Below are positions 1 to 6,297 of a stretch of DNA of 6,424 bases, piece after piece; position 1 is the first letter of the stretch, and the number at the start of each line of letters is the position of its first letter. A program made the translations under genes and the position numbers. The notes below the pieces were generated by a model. It was not told where the DNA came from. It was given only the letters and a program-made list of their open reading frames with translations, and made no database searches. This stretch comes from Prevotellaceae bacterium (GTDB taxonomy: Bacteria > Bacteroidota > Bacteroidia > Bacteroidales > UBA932), in contig JAISDR010000200.1 in assembly GCA_031264645.1 (NCBI GenBank), forward strand, positions 1 through 6,424, given 5' to 3'.

Positions 1-593
1 ATCAGCGAAATGCTTGCGTCCTTATTTGAGCGGTCGAATCCATATTTCAGATCGCCTTTGATTGGAGAACCTATCGCTGCAAGCTGGCATCTGATTTGGT
101 GATGACGTCCGGTGAAAAGTCGGATTTTCAGCAAAGTATAATTATCGCTTTTCCCCGCGACAGTGTATTCCAGACGGGCTTCCTTGGTGTTTTTTTTAGG
201 GAAGCCATAAGCGTACGACCTGTTTTTCTCTTCGTTTCTGTAGAGATAGTGAGTAAGAGTATCATGTTCCTTTGGCGGAGCGTTTTTGACAATTGCGAAA
301 TACGTTTTATTGACCTCTCCGGCGCGGAACAAGTCGTTCAGCCGGCTCAGCGCCTTGCTGGTTTTGGCAAAAATAATAACTCCTCCCACAGGACGGTCTA
401 AACGGTGGACAACACCCATGTAAACGTCTCCCGGTTTATTATCTCTCTGTTTTATAAAGTTTTTCAGAAGTTCAACCAGGGGTTCATCTCCGGTTTTATC
501 GCCCTGTACAATCTGCGAGGATTTTTTATTTATCGCTATAATGTGATTATCCTCGTACAATATTTCCGGAACAAATATGTCCTGTTCTGTCAT
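1..593 (-). CDS. RluA-family RNA pseudouridine synthase (partial, C-terminus beyond window edge)
   Basis: The protein starts at the ATG at 593 (MTEQDIFVPEILYEDN) and 197 residues are visible before the left edge, so the C-terminus and stop are missing. The catalytic motif HRLDR lies at residues 63-67, with D66 the expected nucleophile of RluA-type synthases, which isomerise uridine to pseudouridine in rRNA or tRNA. Further family blocks are YEDNHIIAINK near 13-23, TGRHHQIR at 161-168 and GSPIKGDLKYG at 175-185. There is no S4 domain before the catalytic domain, which fits the compact single-domain group common in Bacteroidota, usually about 220-240 residues. The target uridine cannot be deduced. 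It lies 52 nt downstream of psd on the same strand and may be the last cistron visible, though the gap holds an inverted repeat and could separate the units. Family assignment is secure; the subfamily is not. Confidence 0.93.
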   Translation of the reverse strand, partial: MTEQDIFVPEILYEDNHIIAINKKSSQIVQGDKTGDEPLVELLKNFIKQRDNKPGDVYMGVVHRLDRPVGGVIIFAKTSKALSRLNDLFRAGEVNKTYFAIVKNAPPKEHDTLTHYLYRNEEKNRSYAYGFPKKNTKEARLEYTVAGKSDNYTLLKIRLFTGRHHQIRCQLAAIGSPIKGDLKYGFDRSNKDASISL

Positions 594-613
594 TAATTAA
601 TCATTTATATGGC

Positions 614-641
614 ACAATAAACTCTCCCGCAGGCTTATTGT
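614..641. repeat. Inverted repeat between psd and the pseudouridine synthase gene
   Basis: Perfect 7-base arms ACAATAA (614-620) and TTATTGT (635-641) enclose a 14-nt GC-rich spacer. The stem is AT-rich and no clear U tract follows it on the minus strand, so it is a poor intrinsic terminator. It could be an mRNA processing or stability structure, or chance. Confidence 0.3.
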
Positions 642-645
642 TCAA

Positions 646-1299
646 TTACAGTTTTGCCAGTACGGTTTCCGTGCCTTTCACGCAGTCGCCCGCCTTGACG
701 CAGATTTCCGTACCGAGGGGCAGGAACAGGTCCATTCTTGAGCCGAATTTGATGAATCCCAGCTGCTGGTTTTGAACGACAAGCTCGTTGTTTTTGACGT
801 ATGTAACTATCCTTCGGGCAACATAACCGGCAATCTGTCGGAAAAGTATCTCCGTCGTTCCCTTACTGTTAACATCCACGACGAATGTAGTGCGTTCGTT
901 TTTTTCCGATGATTTCGGATGCCAGGCAAGGAGGTATTTGCCATGATGATGACGGAAATACTTCACTTTTCCGTTCACCGGAACCCAGTTTATATGCACA
1001 TTGTTAATCGACATAAACACGGATACCTGCAGTCTGCGATCCTTGAAATATTCTGTTTCTTCAACTTCCTGTACAATAACGACCTTGCCGTCGCATGGAG
1101 CAAGCACGGCGTCCCTGACCGGCGCAAGCGAACGGTTCGGAATCCGGAAAAAACGGAACATAAAAGCAAAAATGACAAAAGATAATGCCGTACCCGCCCA
1201 CAGCCATACATAACCGTAATACCATGCACATGCCAAAAAAATACCGAAAACAGTTCCAGCGCTCACAACAAATGTTTTTCCTTCCCTGTGTAATCTCAT
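646..1299 (-). CDS. psd: Phosphatidylserine decarboxylase proenzyme, short Bacteroidota type
   Basis: Decarboxylates phosphatidylserine to phosphatidylethanolamine at the cytoplasmic membrane. The 217-residue proenzyme has one or two hydrophobic segments at about 10-50 and then the catalytic domain. The self-cleavage site is in FGSRMDLFLP: cleavage between G186 and S187 would give a large beta chain and a small alpha chain of about 31 residues with an N-terminal pyruvoyl group made from S187. Other family blocks are APCDGKV (67-73), FMSINNVHINWVPVNG (95-110), NERTTFVVD (134-142) and RQIAGYVARRIV (154-165). The usual APADGKV block has Cys at residue 69 here. A TAG stop lies in frame two codons before the ATG at 1299, so the start is well fixed. 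It sits 16 nt downstream of cdsA, which supplies the CDP-diacylglycerol precursor of the same pathway. Confidence 0.96.
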   Translation of the reverse strand: MRLHREGKTFVVSAGTVFGIFLACAWYYGYVWLWAGTALSFVIFAFMFRFFRIPNRSLAPVRDAVLAPCDGKVVIVQEVEETEYFKDRRLQVSVFMSINNVHINWVPVNGKVKYFRHHHGKYLLAWHPKSSEKNERTTFVVDVNSKGTTEILFRQIAGYVARRIVTYVKNNELVVQNQQLGFIKFGSRMDLFLPLGTEICVKAGDCVKGTETVLAKL

Positions 1300-1315
1300 A
1301 TCCTATTCTATTTTT

Positions 1316-2173
1316 CTAAAAATTTGATAAAACATTAATATTAAATATATAAATGTAAGCCATTGCAAATGGAAAAGCAAACAGCGCGCTGTCGAAACGG
1401 TCGAGAATCCCGCCATGTCCCGGAATTATTTTTCCGCTGTCCTTCACTCCGGCGGCGCGTTTCAGCAGGGATTCGGCAAGGTCTCCAAAAGTGCCGGATA
1501 AAGAGACAATTAACGCCAGGATAAACCAGTGGACGTCACTGAATCCGTACCGCTCTCCCCAGACGGACGACAATACTGCAGCCGCCAAGAGAGAAAGAAT
1601 TATACCGCCGCAAAATCCTTCCCATGATTTTTGGGGAGAAATCCGCTCGAACAGCTTGTGCCTGCCTTTACGCCCGAACATCATCCCGAAGCAGTATGCG
1701 CCCACGTCATTGCTCCACAGAAAAATAAACAGGGAGAGAAAGATGTGGTAATCATAATTCCCGTGATGCAGGGTCAATTCCGTTGTCAGCGAAAAAGGCA
1801 GGGCGACATATATCACTCCCGTCAGTACGCCGGCAATATTTGCAAACGGAGTTTTGGACGACGAGTAAAGTTCCGCAATAAATACTCCCGACACGGGAAT
1901 AACCAGAATCCAGAACCAGTTTTCGGAAACGGACAGTCTGAATCCTCTGGCATAAAAAAGCGCAAACAGCATTATTGCAATCGCATAGCCCAGTATTTTT
2001 CTCAAGGGAAACGACTTGGGCAGAATCATGCCGTAAAATTCACTAAGTCCTGCAATTATTACAGTCAGTAATATGGCTCCGTATCCGAAAGGATGAAATA
2101 TTATCCCCGACAGCAATATGCACAGAAATACTGCTCCACTGATTGTACGTGTTACTAAATTGTTTATTGCCAT
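1316..2173 (-). CDS. cdsA: Phosphatidate cytidylyltransferase (CDP-diacylglycerol synthase)
   Basis: Makes CDP-diacylglycerol from phosphatidate and CTP, the branch point of bacterial phospholipid synthesis. From the ATG at 2173 the protein has 285 residues, usual for the family, and is hydrophobic throughout with about seven or eight membrane segments. The CDS signature is complete at about residues 235-261: SLLKRAAGVKDSGK, then PGHGGILDRFD, including the metal-binding acidic residues. Upstream blocks WSNDVGAYCFG (153-163) and ISPQKSWEG (178-186) are also typical. A TTG at 2185 would add four residues (MYDR) and overlap ftsH by 8 bases. The ATG, four bases after the ftsH TGA, is preferred. 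This close junction suggests translational coupling to ftsH. Psd, the last enzyme of the phosphatidylethanolamine branch, follows 16 nt later. Confidence 0.96.
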   Translation of the reverse strand: MAINNLVTRTISGAVFLCILLSGIIFHPFGYGAILLTVIIAGLSEFYGMILPKSFPLRKILGYAIAIMLFALFYARGFRLSVSENWFWILVIPVSGVFIAELYSSSKTPFANIAGVLTGVIYVALPFSLTTELTLHHGNYDYHIFLSLFIFLWSNDVGAYCFGMMFGRKGRHKLFERISPQKSWEGFCGGIILSLLAAAVLSSVWGERYGFSDVHWFILALIVSLSGTFGDLAESLLKRAAGVKDSGKIIPGHGGILDRFDSALFAFPFAMAYIYIFNINVLSNF

Positions 2174-2177
2174 TCTG

Positions 2178-4160
2178 TCATACAAGTTTCGGAGATTCGG
2201 GTTCTTTATTTTCAGACGGTTCCGTTAATCCCAGCTCTTCCAGTCTGTTATTCTGTCTTTTCCCAAAAATCTTTTCCAAATCTTCGCTGAAAATCACTTC
2301 CCTTTCCAGAAGCAGTTCAGCCAAAGTTGTGAGACCTTCTTTGTTTTCAACCAGCACCGATTTTGCCATGTTATATGCGACGTCGATAAACTTTTTCGCC
2401 TCCTCGTCGAGGAGTTCCGAAGTCCTTTCGCTGTATGGCTTGGAAAAACTGTATTCCGACTGACCCGAGGAATCGTAATAGCTTAGATTCCCGACCTTTT
2501 CGCTCATCCCGAAATATGCAACCATTGCATACGCCTGGCGGGTTACCTTTTCCAAATCGCTCAAAGCGCCTGTCGATATTTTGCCGAAAGTGAGTTCTTC
2601 CGAAGCGCGTCCTCCAAGAGTAGCCGCCATTTCGTCCATCATCTGTTCGGTAGTGGTAATCTGCCTTTCGTCAGGGAGATACCATGCCGCTCCCAGCGAA
2701 CGTCCGCGCGGGATGATGGTAACTTTGAGAAGCGGGTTTGCATGTTCAAGAATCCAGCTGACGGTTGCATGTCCGGCTTCGTGGAATGCGATAGTCCGTT
2801 TTTCTTCCTTTGTGATTAGCTTGCTCTTTTTCTCGAGACCTGCGATTATCCTGTCGATTGCATCAAGAAAATCCTGTTTGTCAACTGTCTGCTTGTCTTT
2901 TCTTGCGGCAATCAGCGCTGCTTCGTTGCAGACGTTGGCAATATCCGCGCCCGAAAATCCCGGGGTCTGACGCGCCAGAAAGTCTATGTTGAAATCCGGG
3001 TCCAGTTTCAGGGTACGCAGATGCACCTTGAATATGTCTGCACGTTCCTTGTATTCGGGAAGGTCTACATATATCTGCCTGTCAAAGCGTCCGGCGCGCA
3101 TCAGCGCCTTGTCCAGAATATCCGCCCTGTTTGTGGCAGCCAGCACAATCACTCCGCTGTTTGTGCCAAAACCGTCCATTTCGGTCAATAGCTGGTTTAA
3201 AGTATTTTCCCTTTCGTCGTTGCCCGAAAATCCCGCGTTTTTACCGCGCGCTCTTCCGACGGCGTCAATTTCGTCGATAAACACGATGCAGGGCGATTTT
3301 TCCTTTGCCTGCTTGAAGAGGTCGCGTACGCGCGAAGCTCCGACGCCCACAAACATCTCGACAAAATCGGACCCCGACATCGAAAAGAAAGGAACATTTG
3401 CCTCTCCTGCGACTGCCTTAGCCAGCAGTGTCTTGCCCGTACCCGGAGGACCGACAAGCAAAACGCCTTTCGGGATTTTTCCGCCCAGGTCGGTATATTT
3501 CTTGGGATTCTTGAGGAAATCGACTATCTCCTTGATTTCGACTTTTGCCTCTTCCAGACCGGCTACATCGTTGAATGTAATCTTTGTTGAATCGGAATCC
3601 TTGTCAAAAAGCTGCGCCTTCGACTTGCCGACATTGAATATCCCGCCGCCGCCGGCGCCACGCGACATTCCGCGAAACATTATAAACCAGAACAGCAGCA
3701 GTATAATCGGAAACATAAGAAATTCCAGGATACGCCCGAAATAGTTCCTTTCTTCGCTGTACCGAAGATGCACTTTGTCTTCGTCTCTGAGATGTTCCTG
3801 CGCTTCAGCAATTTTTTTATCGCCTTCCCAGTCCGCCGGCACTTTGCAGTAAAAATGAGGTCCCTTGTAACTCGAAGAGGGATTTATCTCTTTGGAATAT
3901 TTGCTCAAGCTGTTTTTCTTCAGTTCTATTTCAACTCTTTCGTATTTGCCGCTGCTGAGCACGCCCGTTATTTTTTCGACGTCGCCGTCGGGCAGCATTT
4001 TTGTACGCACTTCATTCCACTGTGTTTCAACGGGTCCGTCGCCGTTGTTAAAGACGTATACGCCTACTATCATTAGCCCTAAAAGAGCATAAAACCAGTA
4101 GGGATTGAATCTTTTTGGGATTTTGTTGTTCATTCTCGGATTCGGATTCTGACTCTCCAT
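2178..4160 (-). CDS. ftsH: ATP-dependent zinc metalloprotease FtsH
   Basis: Membrane-anchored AAA+ protease that extracts and degrades membrane and short-lived cytosolic proteins as a hexamer. The 660-residue protein has a first membrane segment at about 21-36, an extracytoplasmic domain to about 143 and a second segment at about 144-163. A GGGG stretch and the AAA+ module follow: Walker A GPPGTGKT (237-244), pore motif FVEMFVGVG with F266, Walker [10 protein letters not shown] (291-299), and a second region of homology with arginine fingers R355 and R358. The protease domain has the zinc motif HEAGH (460-464, catalytic E461), and D535 in TGALSDLEK is the expected third ligand. The charged tail (about 640-660) is low-complexity, as is common. 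No catalytic residue is missing. It starts 12 nt after rsfS and ends 4 nt before cdsA. In Escherichia coli FtsH controls lipid A synthesis through LpxC; whether it acts on lipid enzymes here is not known. Confidence 0.98.
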   Translation of the reverse strand: MESQNPNPRMNNKIPKRFNPYWFYALLGLMIVGVYVFNNGDGPVETQWNEVRTKMLPDGDVEKITGVLSSGKYERVEIELKKNSLSKYSKEINPSSSYKGPHFYCKVPADWEGDKKIAEAQEHLRDEDKVHLRYSEERNYFGRILEFLMFPIILLLFWFIMFRGMSRGAGGGGIFNVGKSKAQLFDKDSDSTKITFNDVAGLEEAKVEIKEIVDFLKNPKKYTDLGGKIPKGVLLVGPPGTGKTLLAKAVAGEANVPFFSMSGSDFVEMFVGVGASRVRDLFKQAKEKSPCIVFIDEIDAVGRARGKNAGFSGNDERENTLNQLLTEMDGFGTNSGVIVLAATNRADILDKALMRAGRFDRQIYVDLPEYKERADIFKVHLRTLKLDPDFNIDFLARQTPGFSGADIANVCNEAALIAARKDKQTVDKQDFLDAIDRIIAGLEKKSKLITKEEKRTIAFHEAGHATVSWILEHANPLLKVTIIPRGRSLGAAWYLPDERQITTTEQMMDEMAATLGGRASEELTFGKISTGALSDLEKVTRQAYAMVAYFGMSEKVGNLSYYDSSGQSEYSFSKPYSERTSELLDEEAKKFIDVAYNMAKSVLVENKEGLTTLAELLLEREVIFSEDLEKIFGKRQNNRLEELGLTEPSENKEPESPKLV

Positions 4161-4172
4161 ATTATCAAAAAT

Positions 4173-4574
4173 TTACGCTATTTTATCTTCGGGAATTTTA
4201 ACAGTTTCGGCGTCAGCCCACAAGTCTTCCAAAGCATAGTATTTTCTGCAGCCTGTCTGGAAAACATGCACTACCACCAAACCGTAATCTAATATTATCC
4301 ACAGAGCGTTTTCGTCGCCCTGTCGCCTCCATACTTTTGTATTAAGTTTTTTCAAAACTTCATCTTCAATATTGTCGGCAATTGCCTTTACCTGAATCGT
4401 AGAATCGGCGTTTGTCACAATAAACGAACTGCAAACAGACTTGGCAAGCCTGTCCATATTGAGATGCACTATGTTTTCAGCTTTTTTCTCTCTCATGGCA
4501 AATATGACAGTATCAATCAATTCGACCTCGCTGTCTGCGTTTTGTTTAACTTCTTTTTCTATACTTTTATCCAT
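4173..4574 (-). CDS. rsfS: Ribosome silencing factor RsfS (RsfS/YbeB/IojAP family)
   Basis: Small protein that in studied bacteria binds ribosomal protein L14 (uL14) on the large subunit and blocks subunit joining, lowering translation in stationary phase or starvation. The 133-residue protein fits the family (about 105-140). Diagnostic blocks are ELIDTVIFAMREKKAENI (18-35), WIILDYGLVVVHVF (92-105) and YYALEDLW (112-119), which matches the usual DYGDVVVHVF and FYDLERLW. The frame stays open to an upstream ATG at 4637, but a consensus -7 element lies between the two starts, so the ATG at 4574 (MDKSIEKEV) is chosen. It is the first cistron of the housekeeping operon, 12 nt upstream of ftsH. The rsfS-ftsH-cdsA order is common in Bacteroidota. 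Confidence 0.95.
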   Translation of the reverse strand: MDKSIEKEVKQNADSEVELIDTVIFAMREKKAENIVHLNMDRLAKSVCSSFIVTNADSTIQVKAIADNIEDEVLKKLNTKVWRRQGDENALWIILDYGLVVVHVFQTGCRKYYALEDLWADAETVKIPEDKIA

Positions 4575-4608
4575 TAATATAATGTATATAATTTCTTTTT
4601 TTAGCACG

Positions 4609-4637
4609 CAAATATAGGAATAATTAAATGATAACAA
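4609..4637 (-). promoter_or_regulatory. Bacteroidota-type promoter of the rsfS-ftsH-cdsA-psd operon
   Basis: On the minus strand TATATTTG (4616-4609) matches the phylum's -7 consensus TAnnTTTG exactly. A TTG at 4637-4635 lies 18 nt upstream as the -33 element (ATTG against the usual TTTG). Transcription would start near 4602, giving a leader of roughly 28 nt before the rsfS ATG at 4574. It is the only good promoter seen upstream of these close-packed genes. Confidence 0.6.
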
Positions 4638-4639
4638 TA

Positions 4640-4769
4640 CTTTTTTTGTAAAAATCTTATTGTCATGCCTTTCTTGAACTTGATTCCGCCGGTAATAAAC
4701 GCTTGAAGACGCCGAAATACGACAGATTGTTACAGCGAAACGTTGAAAAAGCTTATGGAGAATAAATAA
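4640..4769. other. Intergenic stretch with a possible plus-strand gene remnant
   Basis: No intact gene is seen between the toxin gene and the rsfS promoter. The plus-strand frame 4652-4765 is open for 37 codons after a TAA, has no ATG, and ends with a protein-like tail (KTPKYDRLLQRNVEKAYGE, then TAA). Its middle is richer in GC than the toxin genes beside it. It could be the degraded 3' end of a gene lost when the accessory genes arrived, or chance. No convincing terminator hairpin was found for the toxin transcript. Confidence 0.2.
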
Positions 4770-5171
4770 TTACCATATTGTCCGTAATCCGTTTTCTTCG
4801 TACTGTTTTATCAAACTGTCTTTGCTTATCAATACCATATCGGTTGTTATTGCCTGCCATATCAGCATCCTGTCAAATGGATCCCTGTGATTTTCTTTCA
4901 GTGGAAGTTCATAAAATGTTATTGTTTCCTTTTCTTTCATTTCCATGATTGTAAACCCCATTTCTCCGGCATATTTTGGAAAATTCTTTATATCTATTTT
5001 CTCAAATGTTAATTTTTTGACACTTGCCTTTAATGCTATTTCCCAAAATGTTACCGTACTTACAAATATTTCATTATTCCTGTCTGAAATAATTTCTCTT
5101 ATTTTTTTACTTAATCTGACTGTGTCCAGTGTTGCCCATATAAATGCATGGGTATCCAGTAAATATCTCAT
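4770..5171 (-). CDS. VapC-like PIN-domain toxin (RNase)
   Basis: A 133-residue single-domain PIN protein, the usual size for VapC-type toxins. The N-terminus MRYLLDTHAFIW gives the first acidic active-site residue D6. E44 in TFWEIALK, D97 and D100 in HRDPFDRML, and the SKD block with D118 complete the Mg-binding acidic set of the Sll0205-like PIN group. Such toxins cleave specific RNAs, often tRNA or rRNA, and are held inactive by their antitoxin; the target here is unknown. The ATG at 5171 overlaps the antitoxin TGA (ATGA), the normal coupling of antitoxin then toxin. All catalytic residues are present, so the toxin is probably functional. The gene is AT-richer than the housekeeping block, which fits a horizontally moved module. 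Confidence 0.92.
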   Translation of the reverse strand: MRYLLDTHAFIWATLDTVRLSKKIREIISDRNNEIFVSTVTFWEIALKASVKKLTFEKIDIKNFPKYAGEMGFTIMEMKEKETITFYELPLKENHRDPFDRMLIWQAITTDMVLISKDSLIKQYEENGLRTIW

Positions 5172-5398
5172 AATCCAAGAAATTCTTCAAGGGAAATTTT
5201 TCCATCGCCTTCTTCTTTATATGACGCGATGCCATCCAAAATGCCTATGTTCCTGGGGATATCTTCTTCCAAAGGAATTATCATTGCAATGGGCTTCTTT
5301 GATTTTCCATATAATATCTTTACTTTTTCCCCATTTTTTACCTGAAAAAGTATGTCTGAAAAATGGGTCTTTACTTCCTCAACCGTTAATGCTTTCAT
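5168..5398 (-). CDS. Phd/VapB-like antitoxin of the PIN toxin
   Basis: A 76-residue protein directly upstream of the PIN toxin and overlapping it by four bases. The N-terminal half (MKALTVEEVKTHFSDILFQVKNGEKVKILYGK and on to about residue 45) has the Phd/YefM pattern: a short strand, a helix with a spaced L-Q-V core, then a strand pair ending PIAMIIPL. This fold usually dimerises and binds DNA. The acidic C-terminal part, with GILDGIASY and SLEEFLGL, resembles the tail that wraps the toxin in this group. It should neutralise the toxin and repress its own promoter. The call rests on size, position and pattern; it is less conserved than the toxin, so the exact antitoxin family is less sure than the role. 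Confidence 0.88.
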   Translation of the reverse strand: MKALTVEEVKTHFSDILFQVKNGEKVKILYGKSKKPIAMIIPLEEDIPRNIGILDGIASYKEEGDGKISLEEFLGL

Positions 5399-5411
5399 AC
5401 TGCTTGTTTTA

Positions 5412-5430
5412 ATACATTTCTTTACTGTAT
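5412..5430. promoter_or_regulatory. Candidate operator of the toxin-antitoxin operon
   Basis: Perfect 5-base arms ATACA (5412-5416) and TGTAT (5426-5430) are separated by 9 nt, placing their centres about one and a half helical turns apart. The site lies between the candidate -7 element and the antitoxin ATG, a sensible place for autorepression. Short arms of this kind can arise by chance in AT-rich DNA. Confidence 0.35.
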
Positions 5431-5456
5431 GTCATGTCTCTAAAATTTTACGGGGA

Positions 5457-5464
5457 CAAAGATA
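5457..5464 (-). promoter_or_regulatory. Candidate -7 element of the toxin-antitoxin promoter
   Basis: TATCTTTG on the minus strand matches TAnnTTTG exactly, 58 nt upstream of the antitoxin ATG. No good TTTG is found at the -33 distance, so the promoter may be weak or depend on another factor. It lies in the 98-nt gap after the abi-like gene, which suggests the toxin-antitoxin pair is transcribed independently of it. Confidence 0.45.
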
Positions 5465-5496
5465 AGCAAAATAATTGTATCATGCCGGAAAAACTT

Positions 5497-6180
5497 TCAT
5501 AACGAGTCTATCTCATTGCAAATTGTCGTAATATGGTCAAGTCCATAGAGCAAAGACAATTCATCTATATTCATCCACTGAAACAGTTGTAATAGCAGAT
5601 TATACTGTTGCCGTGCATATATTGTCTTGATTACGGGATTACCCTGTAAAAAACAGACAGGTTCATGGTGGGCAATTCTGTTGCGTAAGGTATTGATTTG
5701 TTCCAATTGATGAAAAACAAACGTATGATTATACTGCACTGTTGAAGTACTTGTCGGTTTTGACGGGAAAATTCGCAGCAATGTTTGTCCGCCTGCATAA
5801 AACTGTGGTTGAGCAAAAAGATAGCGCCAAAAACCAAAATCCATTTCTGCCAAAAGTTTTGTATGGCTATAATTATTGGCAAGTTTTATATGCGCTTTGT
5901 TAATAATTTCTTTTGCACGCCGACAGGTAGAATTATCAAAAATCCCGCCTGCAGAAGCGTTATCACGTAACCAGTCATTCCCGTATTGACTTGTATATTG
6001 CCGGTCGATGCTGTTGCGAAAAGCTACTTCAAAACAACTGATAAGGGTAAACAGTTCCTGTGACAAATGTAAATTTTTCCGATATAAAGTCATTGCTTTC
6101 TTTGAATTATTACCACAGGCAGCAAGATAGCGGTTCATACGGCTTGGAGACATTATGCGTTCAAAATCAAAAAAGTTCAT
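5497..6180 (-). CDS. Abi-like family protein with HEPN motif (abortive-infection type)
   Basis: A 227-residue protein resembling the Abi_2/AbiD-AbiF group. It begins MNFFDFERIMSPSRMNRYL. The block LSQELFTLISCFEVAFRNSIDRQ (39-61), followed by GNDWLRD, is the typical helical part. MDFGFWRYLFA (113-123) is another family block. The C-terminal block LRNRIAHHEP (165-174) contains R166-N-R-I-A-H171, the R-x4-H motif of HEPN RNases. Members protect against phage by halting infected cells, and the HEPN core suggests RNA cleavage; no trigger or target can be read from the sequence. No membrane segment or signal peptide is seen. It stands alone, 98 nt upstream of the antitoxin on the same strand. The ATG at 6180 follows a very AT-rich leader. 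It appears full length. Alternatively it may act in another stress response rather than in phage defence. Confidence 0.85.
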   Translation of the reverse strand: MNFFDFERIMSPSRMNRYLAACGNNSKKAMTLYRKNLHLSQELFTLISCFEVAFRNSIDRQYTSQYGNDWLRDNASAGGIFDNSTCRRAKEIINKAHIKLANNYSHTKLLAEMDFGFWRYLFAQPQFYAGGQTLLRIFPSKPTSTSTVQYNHTFVFHQLEQINTLRNRIAHHEPVCFLQGNPVIKTIYARQQYNLLLQLFQWMNIDELSLLYGLDHITTICNEIDSL

Positions 6181-6210
6181 CTGTGAGCGTTTTTTATTTA
6201 TTCATTCTTT

Positions 6211-6241
6211 TTTGTTTATTCAAATTATTTGTATACTTTTG
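6211..6241 (+). promoter_or_regulatory. Strong Bacteroidota consensus promoter pointing away from the abi-like gene
   Basis: TTTG (6211-6214), a 19-nt spacer, then TACTTTTG (6234-6241) match both the -33 and -7 elements of the phylum's primary sigma factor, with ideal spacing. Transcription would begin near 6248 on the plus strand. The spacer holds the perfect palindrome CAAAT-T-ATTTG (6221-6231), which could be a regulator site or chance. It is the best promoter match in the window, yet no gene start follows in the 180 bases to the edge. Confidence 0.6.
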
Positions 6242-6247
6242 CGACAT

Positions 6248-6297
6248 TATTCCCGTCAGCCCCTGAAGCAATTCAAGCTGGCGGGTTTCGTTTTTTA
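6248..6297 (+). ncRNA. Candidate small RNA or attenuated leader, about 50 nt
   Basis: Inferred from a consensus promoter ending at 6241 and an intrinsic-terminator-like hairpin ending at 6285 with a T tract to 6296. Almost all of the predicted transcript is the hairpin. It runs divergently from the abi-like gene and is antisense to any abi leader that starts further right. If termination is incomplete, the same RNA would be the leader of a gene to the right of the window. No known RNA family is assigned. Confidence 0.35.
6252..6297 (+). terminator. GNRA-capped hairpin with T tract (intrinsic terminator or attenuator)
   Basis: CCCGTCAGC (6252-6260) pairs with GCTGGCGGG (6277-6285) over 9 bp with one G-U pair. 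After a 3x1 internal loop, TGAA (6264-6267) pairs with TTCA (6272-6275) around a GCAA tetraloop (6268-6271). TTTCGTTTTTT (6286-6296) follows. The U-G pair exists only in plus-strand RNA (the minus strand would have A-C), and the T tract is also on the plus strand, so the orientation is plus. Confidence 0.6.

Noticed and set aside
96..596. Two plus-strand open frames near the left edge
   Set aside because: They lie opposite the pseudouridine synthase gene, whose HRLDR and TGRHHQIR motifs show the minus strand is the coding one.
1631..2071. Plus-strand open frame of 146 codons opposite cdsA
   Set aside because: Antisense shadow of cdsA, with a low-complexity basic translation and no domain; the minus strand carries the complete CDS signature.
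2986..3744. Long plus-strand open frame of 252 codons opposite ftsH
   Set aside because: It is the antisense shadow of the conserved AAA+ region of ftsH. The minus-strand protein has every catalytic motif, while this frame shows no recognisable domain.
4640..4769. Terminator hairpin after the toxin gene
   Set aside because: Looked for stems on both strands; only short direct repeats such as CTTGAA were seen, with no stem plus T tract.
4945..5412. Plus-strand open frame of 155 codons across the toxin-antitoxin pair
   Set aside because: It covers both the toxin and antitoxin in antisense and has no family features, while the minus-strand pair has the PIN active site and ATGA coupling.
6060..6266. 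Plus-strand open frame of 68 codons overlapping the start of the abi-like gene
   Set aside because: The first part is antisense to the abi-like gene and the rest is a hydrophobic translation of AT-rich leader DNA that runs through the promoter and into the hairpin.
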